A stretch of DNA of 64,000 nucleotides from Archangium gephyra (GTDB lineage Bacteria; Myxococcota; Myxococcia; Myxococcales; Myxococcaceae): positions 1 through 64,000 of the forward strand of contig QFQP01000037.1 of NCBI GenBank assembly GCA_003243425.1. Reading direction: 5' to 3'. Below, piece after piece: positions 57,898 to 64,000 of the stretch. A model generated the notes under the pieces. That model was not told the DNA's origin and did not search any database. It saw only the letters and a list, made by a program, of their open reading frames with translations. How positions within the stretch are numbered: position 1 is the stretch's first letter; each line of letters begins with the position of its first letter. The translations under genes and the position numbers were made by a program.

Positions 57898-58954
57898 TCG
57901 CCGTTTCGTTGCGCCCGTTCGCTGCCAACCAGTTTCCGAACCCCGCCAACTCGTGCGCCGGCGGCGAGTCACCCAGGAACTGCCGGTACACGACCTCCGC
58001 TTCGTCGACGCGGTCCTGCGCTTCCAGCAACGCAATCAACGACTCGGCGAGGTCACGGCGGCGCGGCTCGGCGTCGAACTTCTCGCGGAGCATCACTTCA
58101 CGCTGCGCCTCACGACCGCTCGCTGCCTTGCGGTGCAGATCGTCGACGCGCTTCACGTCTTCTTCGCGGCCGAGCTTCCAGTACTCACGCTTCAAATCTT
58201 CGGTGAGCGAGTTGCTGTCGGGCGCGGCGCGGAACTTCGCCTCCAGCGACTCCAACTTCATGCGCGCGATCTTCGCCTGTGACGACTCACTGGTGCTCTG
58301 CGACATCAACCACGGCAAGCCGACGGTGAGCGCGAGCAGCACGACGTTCACCACCACGATTCGCACCACCATCGTGCGTTGATGGGCCTTGTGTTCTGCG
58401 AGCTCGTCGACGTCGGTCGGCAGCGGCAACGCGCGGCCCTGCACCACCACCGAGCCCGCGAGCAGATCGGCCAGCGTGCGCCGGTCTTTGCGCTCGAAGG
58501 CGAGCACGTTGCCGACCATCGAAACGGCCAACGCGGCCGCGCACGCGAGCGTCATCACCCCCGTGAGCACCGGAGGCGCCACGTTGCCGCCGACGCCCGC
58601 GAAGCTGGCGATGAGGCCCGCGATGACGGTGAAGAGGTACGCCGCCGGGAAGTAGCCGCGGCCGACCATTTCGCGGAACAGCAGATTGCCTGCGTCGACG
58701 GCGTGGCCGTCGGGGCGAACCAGTTCCACGTTCATCAACTGCATGCCGAACGTGCGCTTCAACCCCGCGAGCGGCGCCACCGAGTACCCGATGAGCACCA
58801 CCAGCACGCCCCACATCGGCACCACGACGCCGCGCGTGAAGAGCGGCACCAGAATCGAGATGGCCGACAACACCACGATGACGAAGCCGTCGATGGCTCC
58901 GGCGATCGCCCGCGTGGCAAGCGGCGCCGGCGTCACAACGTGCAGCTGGCCCAC
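57638..58954 (-). CDS. RDD membrane protein with TPR domain
   Basis: A 438-residue protein. RDD-type membrane core at about 10-165: ATRAIAGAIDGFVIVVL, GLKRTFGMQLMNVELV, RKDRRTLADLLAGSVVV, with further membrane helices near 100-150 and 195-215. After a charged coiled region, TPR-like helices follow (RVDEAEVVYRQFLG, NETAITELTRAVSMDPLVAYGHTLLGVALQRAGRFEEA). RDD proteins are proposed transporters or regulators. It overlaps the lipoprotein at 58933 by 22 bases. Confidence 0.8.
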   Translation of the reverse strand: MGQLHVVTPAPLATRAIAGAIDGFVIVVLSAISILVPLFTRGVVVPMWGVLVVLIGYSVAPLAGLKRTFGMQLMNVELVRPDGHAVDAGNLLFREMVGRGYFPAAYLFTVIAGLIASFAGVGGNVAPPVLTGVMTLACAAALAVSMVGNVLAFERKDRRTLADLLAGSVVVQGRALPLPTDVDELAEHKAHQRTMVVRIVVVNVVLLALTVGLPWLMSQSTSESSQAKIARMKLESLEAKFRAAPDSNSLTEDLKREYWKLGREEDVKRVDDLHRKAASGREAQREVMLREKFDAEPRRRDLAESLIALLEAQDRVDEAEVVYRQFLGDSPPAHELAGFGNWLAANGRNETAITELTRAVSMDPLVAYGHTLLGVALQRAGRFEEAREHLTLAVLDDGDDETAQEALEEVEIEIGPLDAKTKKSLQQRVTAWKTDAGL

Positions 58955-60330
58955 GACGGATTGCAGAACGTCACGTCGCGCACGACCTCACGCTTCACGT
59001 CGCGCTTCCACACCCGGCCGTCCGTCGAGAAGCGGAACTGGTATTCGAGCTTCGACCACTTCGGCGCGTAGAAGAGCTCCGTCTTCGGCAGCTGCCACTG
59101 GTAGCGCCAGTCGTTGCCCACGCGGCCGAGGTACTGCAGCTCGGTGACCGCGAACGGCGCGCCGTCGATGAAGAGCTCGGCCTGCGCGAACACGCCCACG
59201 CCCGAGTTTCCGCTGTCGGTGAGGCCCGGCACGTAGACGTCGGTCTCGACGAACGCGCACGCACGTTCACGCAGGTACGAATCGAGCGTCACGCTCGCGG
59301 GCACTCCATCGGTACGGCTGCAGTTGCGGTTGAAGCTCGAGCCGCCGTTGCCGACCCACTCGACGCGCGCGGGGGAAGGCGAGACGGTGAACACATAATT
59401 GGCGCCGTAGTTCGAGTCCCACGCTTCGCACTGGCTGCCGGCGCCGCCCGAGTTCTTGAACCACACCTCGAGAGACGTGGTGCCCACCGGCACCTGCACG
59501 TCGAAGGGCACGTTCTTCGCGCCGGCGTTCTGCGGAACTCCGTTGGGCGCATCGAACGCGCGCACGCTGCCGTCGACGACGGTGCCCGAGGGCTGGAAGC
59601 GCACGAAGGCGCGCAGGTCCCACGCGGGGAAACCGTTGTGCGTGCCGCGGCAGGTGGTGAGGCGCGACAGCTCGTAGTTCACGGTGAGCGGCTCGCCCGC
59701 GACGATGAGGCCGCGCTGCGTGGTGGTGAACGCGCCGGTGAAGTTCAGCGAGCGGCCCACGAGCGCATCGCCGTGGCAGATGGCCGCGTCGTCTTCGAGC
59801 TTCCAGCCGCCGGCCTGGTTGATGACGTACGCGTCGAGCGCGCCGGGCACGCGGTTGTGGTCGAACAGTCGCGCTCCCGAGGTGGTCTTCAGGTACGGCG
59901 CGAGCTGCACGTTGGCGCGCGCATACGCAGTGGCCGACATGCCGTCCTTCACGGTGTTCTTCGTGAGCTTGAAGCGGTAGCGCACGTAGCCCGCCGGAGC
60001 GCCGGTCACCTTGGTGCTCGCGACATCGCCCCAGGTGGTGGCGTCGATGTTCTTGAAGAGCACGCGCGGCTTCGCGCCTTCGTCGAACGCCGTCTGCGAG
60101 ACGTCGATGAAGCCGGTGAAGGTCCACCAGCAGCCGGTGCTGATGCAGTTGGTCTCGGTGCGCTCGACGGTGCGCAGCACCACGTTGCACGCGCGTTCGG
60201 CGCCGTCCTGGCCATTGGCGCCGAGCAGCGGCGCGTCGGCGACGTTCAGCGCGTCGGCTTCGTCATTGAGAATTTCGTCCTGAACTCCACAACCCAGAAG
60301 GAAGAGCGAGCACACCCAGGCGCGGTTCAT
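58933..60330 (-). CDS. Large lipoprotein with repeated beta domains
   Basis: A 465-residue lipoprotein (SLFLLGC). Two similar halves: each contains a Cys-bearing block (ERACNVVLRTVERTETNC, FNRNCSRTDG) and strings of beta segments with aromatic residues (VRYRFKLTKNTV, EYQFRFSTDGRVWKRDV). It ends FCNPSWASCTL with paired Cys. I do not recognise the family. Transcribed into the RDD/TPR gene with 22-base overlap, so probably co-expressed. Confidence 0.7.
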   Translation of the reverse strand: MNRAWVCSLFLLGCGVQDEILNDEADALNVADAPLLGANGQDGAERACNVVLRTVERTETNCISTGCWWTFTGFIDVSQTAFDEGAKPRVLFKNIDATTWGDVASTKVTGAPAGYVRYRFKLTKNTVKDGMSATAYARANVQLAPYLKTTSGARLFDHNRVPGALDAYVINQAGGWKLEDDAAICHGDALVGRSLNFTGAFTTTQRGLIVAGEPLTVNYELSRLTTCRGTHNGFPAWDLRAFVRFQPSGTVVDGSVRAFDAPNGVPQNAGAKNVPFDVQVPVGTTSLEVWFKNSGGAGSQCEAWDSNYGANYVFTVSPSPARVEWVGNGGSSFNRNCSRTDGVPASVTLDSYLRERACAFVETDVYVPGLTDSGNSGVGVFAQAELFIDGAPFAVTELQYLGRVGNDWRYQWQLPKTELFYAPKWSKLEYQFRFSTDGRVWKRDVKREVVRDVTFCNPSWASCTL

Positions 60331-60469
60331 GGTGCGGCGCCGCTAGCACACGTTGTCCTACAGTGGCGAGCGGGGCGGTGAGTTGGTGACGCAAGTGGAT
60401 GATTCGGTTTGAGAAGTGAAGCCTTCAGGAGGGTCGGCGCGATGGTGGCCCCGCGAGCTCCCAGGCGGT
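60331..60469. other. Short intergenic gap
   Basis: Nothing recognisable; it should hold the promoter of the minus-strand lipoprotein at 58933-60330. Confidence 0.5.
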
Positions 60470-60975
60470 TTACCCGAGGTTTTCGGTCGTCCTGACGAGG
60501 ACGAGTGCGCCGGTGAGCCATGGCCGCGGCGAACCGCCGGGTAGAAATGCGCCGGACACATTCACACCGGCATACAGCTGCGCGACTTCGTTCGGCGTGA
60601 AGGTGAATCGGCCCAGCACCTCACCGACCACGCCGAAACGGCCACAGAAGTCGCCGCCCGCGCAGCCCGAGAAGTACGCACCACCAGCGCCGACGCCGAA
60701 CGCCAGCCCGAACGCGCCGACCGCCACCATCGGCGTCACGGAGTCGAGCGTGACGGTCGCTCCGTACTCATGCCGCGCGGTGAAGATGTCGGGCTCGAAC
60801 ACACCGCGGGTGCGCGGCTCGATGGGCCACGTCTGGCGAGGTCGAAGTCCGCTCCGAGCGTCGTCTCGACGATGGGTGCGATGCCGAAGAAGTCACCGCC
60901 CACTCCGCCTTCGAAGAGAAACCCTGAGGCGAACGCCGGGGTCGCGAGGGCCACCACGATGAGCGGTACTTTCAC
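60470..60975 (-). pseudogene. Secreted barrel-like protein, frameshifted
   Basis: GTG at 60975 overlaps the stop of the upstream paralogue (GTGA). The first frame gives a signal peptide and GGVGGDFFGIAPIVETTLGADFDLAR, then becomes unrelated after about 60835. A second frame resumes at IEPRTRGVFEPDIF and gives FGVGAGGAYFSGCAGGDFCGRFG to a stop at 60470, matching the paralogue at 60972-61535 (FGVGAGGALLSGMVCSGDVCMRRG). A single indel near 60820-60835 thus breaks a protein of about 167 residues. Confidence 0.75.
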
Positions 60976-61535
60976 GAGGCACTTCTCATGCGCTGCTTCT
61001 GTCGCCACGACGGGCCGGGCGCGAGCTCGATGAGCCAGCCGACACCGACCGTGCCGGTGGCCGCGAACGTCGTCCAGTCAGAGGGGAACACACCCGCCGC
61101 GAGGTTCACGTTCACGAAGAACTGCGCGACGTCGCCGGGAGGAAAAAGCAGCCGGTGTGTGGCTTCGAGGATGGGGCCCAGGCCGCGTCGCATGCAGACG
61201 TCTCCCGAACAAACCATGCCCGACAACAAGGCGCCGCCTGCCCCGACGCCGAACGAGAGCGCGAATTCGCCGAGCGGAATTCTCGGCGCGACGTAGTGAA
61301 CGGTGGCCGTGAGCAGCAGGTCTGGCTGGAAGCTGGGAACGCTGAACTGCGCACCGCCGCGCGCGCGCACTTCGATTCCACCGCCGCGGGAGAAATCGTG
61401 GTGATAGCCGACGGTGGTCTCGAGCGCCGGTACCACTGGAAATACGATGCCGGTGACGCCGAGTTCGAAGACCGCGCCTGACGTCGCGAGTGCACGACCT
61501 GCCACCAGAACCAACATCACCGTCACCATGCGCAT
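60972..61535 (-). CDS. Secreted Gly-rich outer-membrane-like protein
   Basis: A 187-residue exported protein with a signal (VMLVLVAGRALA). Alternating hydrophobic strands and Gly turns (FPVVPALETTVGYHHDFSRGG, LGEFALSFGVGAGGALLSG) and a Cys pair suggest a small beta-barrel. Stop overlaps the next gene start by 4 bases. Function unknown. Confidence 0.7.
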   Translation of the reverse strand: MRMVTVMLVLVAGRALATSGAVFELGVTGIVFPVVPALETTVGYHHDFSRGGGIEVRARGGAQFSVPSFQPDLLLTATVHYVAPRIPLGEFALSFGVGAGGALLSGMVCSGDVCMRRGLGPILEATHRLLFPPGDVAQFFVNVNLAAGVFPSDWTTFAATGTVGVGWLIELAPGPSWRQKQRMRSAS

Positions 61536-61564
61536 GACGGAACCGTAGCGTTAAGGTGGCGCCC

Positions 61565-61822
61565 ATGGAGTCGCTTCGCTCTTCCGAGACCGACCAGTAC
61601 GTGCACTTCGACTTCGGCTGGGACGAGTTCGAGCGTTTTCTGGAACTGCGCGGTGATCAGGCGGGCGCGAGGCTGACGTACCTCGATGGGGTGATGGAGA
61701 TCATGTCGCCGTCTCACCGTCATGAAGGCATCAAGAGTCGCATTCGTCGTCTCCTCGAGTTGTGGGCGTTGCACGAGAGCGTCGACCTCGCCGCTTTCCG
61801 CGACGCGCTTCGCCAGAATTGA
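61565..61822 (+). CDS. Truncated Uma2-type nuclease
   Basis: An 85-residue protein. FDFGWDEFERFLELRGDQAGARLTYLDGVMEIMSPSHRHEGIKSRI matches the N-terminal half of Uma2 (DUF820) PDDEXK-fold proteins. The part bearing the rest of the PDDEXK core is missing: after HESVDL the frame ends in 12 unrelated residues. Probably a decayed copy; the Ser/Thr kinase gene follows 9 bases later. Confidence 0.65.
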   Translation: MESLRSSETDQYVHFDFGWDEFERFLELRGDQAGARLTYLDGVMEIMSPSHRHEGIKSRIRRLLELWALHESVDLAAFRDALRQN

Positions 61823-61831
61823 CACCGCGCC

Positions 61832-63427
61832 GTGCAGCTCCTTCGACGTGACGACCGCAGTGAGCGCGTGAAGACGCTGCTCGATGGCTCCGAAGTGGAG
61901 CTCCGCATTCCCACGCCGCAGCCCGCCGACGCTGCGCGCTTCGTGTCGCTCACCGACACGCTGTCTCAGCTGAGCCACCCGTCGCTGCGCATGGTCATCG
62001 GCGCGCATCGGCTGGGTGACGGTCGCGCCGGCGCGATGCTCACGTTGATCAACTGGCGCTCGCTCGCCCAGATTGATCCGCTCTCGACTGATCAGCTCGT
62101 GGCCCTGGGCATCGACCTCGCCGACGGGCTCGCCGCGCTTCACGCCGCGGGGCTGACCGCCGGTTCGTTCACCGCGCACGACGTCTACCCGGGCCAGCCG
62201 GCGGTGCTCGACGTGTCCCTCGCGGGCCTTTCGACTACCGACGCGGCGCACGACGTGCGGCTGCTGTGCGAACTGCTCGCGACCGCGCACGCCGGCCGGC
62301 CTGACGCCTTCGAGCTCCTGCCGCTGCTTCGTCGCGCCATTGACGAGACGTGGACCGCGCCGTCACTGCTCCGTGGGCTCGAAGCGCTGCGACTTCGTCT
62401 TCACCCGCGCACCGCGTCTGGCAACCACGCCATCGTCGAGGTGATGGAGCCGGACCTCTCGGGCCGCTCGCTCTCGCACTACCGGCTCGAGCACGTGCTC
62501 GGCGAAGGCGCGATGGCGCGCATCTACTTCGCGCGCGACGTGCGCACGCAGAAGGCCGTCGCCGTGAAGGTGCTCAAGCAGGAGCACGTCACCGACGCCG
62601 AGGTGGTGCACCGCTTTCTCCAGGAGATCCGCGCCATCGAGGCCATCGCGCACCCGCATGTCATCCGCATCAGCGACTCGGGTGAATCGACGCTGCCCGG
62701 TGGCCGCCGCTGCGTGTACTGCGTGATGGAGGTGCTGCAGGGCCAGACGCTCGCCGACGCCATCAACGCCGGGCCGCTCGACGTGACGCGCTCGGTGAAC
62801 ATCGCGGCGCAGGTGGCCGAAGCGCTGCAGGCCGCGCACGACATCGGCGTGGTTCACCGCGACATCAAGCCCGAGAACATCTTTCTGACCGCGAACGACT
62901 TCGTGAAGGTCCTCGACTTCGGCATGGCCAAGCTGGTCAAGCCCATCGGCGACCTCAAGAACGTGCGCACCAGGGCCGGCGTGGTGCTGGGCACGCCCGA
63001 ATACATGGCGCCGGAACAGGCGTTGGGCACCGGTCACTCGGCCGCGGTCGACGTGTTCGCGGTGGGCGTGGTGCTGTACGAGTTGCTCGCCGGTCAGCAG
63101 CCGTTCAAGGGCGACAACTTCGGTCAGCTGGTGCTCGCGTTGACGCAGAGCGAGCCGGCGCCGCTCAACGCCATCTCACCCGCTGGCGACCCGTTGCCCG
63201 CGTGGTTGCCGCCCATCGTGATGCGGTGTCTGCAGAAGCAGCCGGAGGACCGGTTCCCTTCCGCCCGCGCGCTCGCGCAGGCCCTGCGGCGACACTCCGC
63301 GCCGGTCGAGATTTCCGAGCGTGACCTCGAAGCAGCGGTGAAGCCTTCGCGCACGCCGCGCTTCATCGCCCTGGGCCTCGGTGTGTTTGTGATTGCAGTG
63401 CTGTTGTGGGTCGTACTGCGGCGTTGA
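61832..63427 (+). CDS. Ser/Thr protein kinase with N-terminal pseudokinase
   Basis: A 531-residue protein. Residues 1-195 look like a degenerate kinase domain without active-site motifs: LSHPSLRMVIGAHRLG, LADGLAALHAAGLTAGSFTAHDV. A canonical kinase follows, with the Gly loop LGEGAMARIYFARD (about 222), Lys in VAVKVLK, catalytic VHRDIKPEN (about 340), DFGMAK and GTPEYMAPEQ. A membrane helix at about 508-528 ends the protein. Typical myxobacterial membrane eukaryote-like kinase; target unknown. GTG start at 61832. Confidence 0.88.
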   Translation: MQLLRRDDRSERVKTLLDGSEVELRIPTPQPADAARFVSLTDTLSQLSHPSLRMVIGAHRLGDGRAGAMLTLINWRSLAQIDPLSTDQLVALGIDLADGLAALHAAGLTAGSFTAHDVYPGQPAVLDVSLAGLSTTDAAHDVRLLCELLATAHAGRPDAFELLPLLRRAIDETWTAPSLLRGLEALRLRLHPRTASGNHAIVEVMEPDLSGRSLSHYRLEHVLGEGAMARIYFARDVRTQKAVAVKVLKQEHVTDAEVVHRFLQEIRAIEAIAHPHVIRISDSGESTLPGGRRCVYCVMEVLQGQTLADAINAGPLDVTRSVNIAAQVAEALQAAHDIGVVHRDIKPENIFLTANDFVKVLDFGMAKLVKPIGDLKNVRTRAGVVLGTPEYMAPEQALGTGHSAAVDVFAVGVVLYELLAGQQPFKGDNFGQLVLALTQSEPAPLNAISPAGDPLPAWLPPIVMRCLQKQPEDRFPSARALAQALRRHSAPVEISERDLEAAVKPSRTPRFIALGLGVFVIAVLLWVVLRR

Positions 63428-63503
63428 AAGTCGCACGCCGGCTGGGAATTCGCGCCACGCTGCCCTCGCAGCTCGCTCGATTTTTCCCCTCACAAAGAGA
63501 CCC

Positions 63504-64000
63504 ATGCAAAACCAAAATACTGGTGGCGTTGTGTCTGGTTTTGGCCGCGTGCAGTGGTGGCACCGAAGGGCCCGCGGGTCCCGAAGGTCCTGCTGGCCCG
63601 GCCGGCCCTCAGGGCGCGCAAGGTCCACAAGGCGCGATGGGAGCGACTGGCGCGACGGGTGAGACCGGCGCGATGGGAACGGCGGGCGCCACCGGTCCGC
63701 AGGGGCCGATGGGCACCGCGGGTTCCGACGTGCAGTTGTTTCCCGAAGACGCGGGCGTGAACTGCGCCAACGGCGGCGTGCGGTTGATCATCGATGGCGA
63801 CGAGCAGTTCCTGTGCAGCGGCACTCCCGGTGCGACGGGCCCCGCAGGTCCGCAGGGAACGAGCGCCATCGCGAGCTCCGAAGGCCCGAGCACCAACTGC
63901 CCCACGGGCGGCACGCGCTTCGAAGTCGGCACCACCATCACCTACGCCTGCAACGGTGAAGTCGGCGCTGCGGGGCCGACCGGTGCCACGGGTCCTACGG
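63504..64000 (+). CDS. Collagen-like lipoprotein (partial, start frameshifted)
   Basis: Gly-X-Y collagen-type tracts (GPAGPEGPAGPAGPQGAQG and following units) alternate with short Cys modules (NCANGGVRLIIDGDEQFLCSG, NCPTGGTRFEVGTTITYACNG). The lipoprotein signal KILVALCLVLAACSGG reads in this frame, but the nearest ATG (63504) is one base out of phase: dropping one A from the AAAA at 63508-63511 joins them. GTG 63523 is an in-frame alternative but leaves a weak signal. The gene continues beyond 64000. Such proteins form surface rods. Confidence 0.7.

Overview
The window is GC-rich, gene-dense chromosome of a bacterium that looks like a member of the Myxococcota (inference). The signs are lipoproteins with Thr-Gly-Gly-Gly or Asp-Ala-Gly-Thr linkers, C-terminal Cys / membrane helix / Arg-cluster tails of the MYXO-CTERM type, a membrane Ser/Thr kinase, a TPR protein with two cyclic-nucleotide domains, and many secreted hydrolases. 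I see no rRNA, tRNA, CRISPR array, insertion sequence, prophage or replication origin.

Layout. 1-6.4 kb (mostly minus): a Cys-rich lipoprotein, an N6-adenine methyltransferase, a 1020-residue protein with two superfamily 1 helicase modules, and an unusual short-chain dehydrogenase. 6.6-12.4 kb: a lipoprotein, a double cNMP-binding protein, an intradiol dioxygenase, and a 3'-truncated VOC gene running straight into a 5'-truncated hybrid histidine kinase. 12.4-19.7 kb: alcohol dehydrogenase, two paralogous secreted proteins (one frameshifted), a calpain-like protease with a small partner, an outer-membrane protein and a Gly-rich helical protein. 19.8-24.6 kb: an FAD/Rieske oxidoreductase, a DUF421 protein and a sigma / anti-sigma / 18-residue-repeat / microprotein operon. 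24.7-31.4 kb: lipase-like lipoprotein, AraC regulator, thioredoxin-reductase-like protein, and a divergent unit of two alanine-dehydrogenase-like paralogues and a Crp/Fnr regulator around a perfect TTGAT-N4-ATCAA site. 31.5-41.6 kb: assorted lipoproteins, a P-II protein, a LysM-GH19 hydrolase, a HipA remnant facing a DUF1801 gene without a start codon, and a tight cluster ending in proA. 41.9-50.1 kb: rsfS and rlmH, ADP-ribosylglycohydrolase and carotenoid oxygenase, a GmrSD-like nuclease, and an HxlR-fabF operon with a 15-bp palindromic operator. 50.2-64 kb: kexin-like and S41 proteases, small secreted proteins, a metallophosphoesterase, MYXO-CTERM-like lipoproteins, an RDD/TPR protein, a pseudokinase-kinase, and a collagen-like lipoprotein cut by the window edge.

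The most coherent systems are the sigma operon (23.0-24.6 kb), the FNR-box unit (28.4-31.4 kb) and the HxlR-fabF unit (48.3-50.1 kb). A dispersed intergenic repeat carrying a conserved stem occurs at least three times. Several genes are broken by single-base shifts or junctions, so a read-level check would help tell decay from assembly error.
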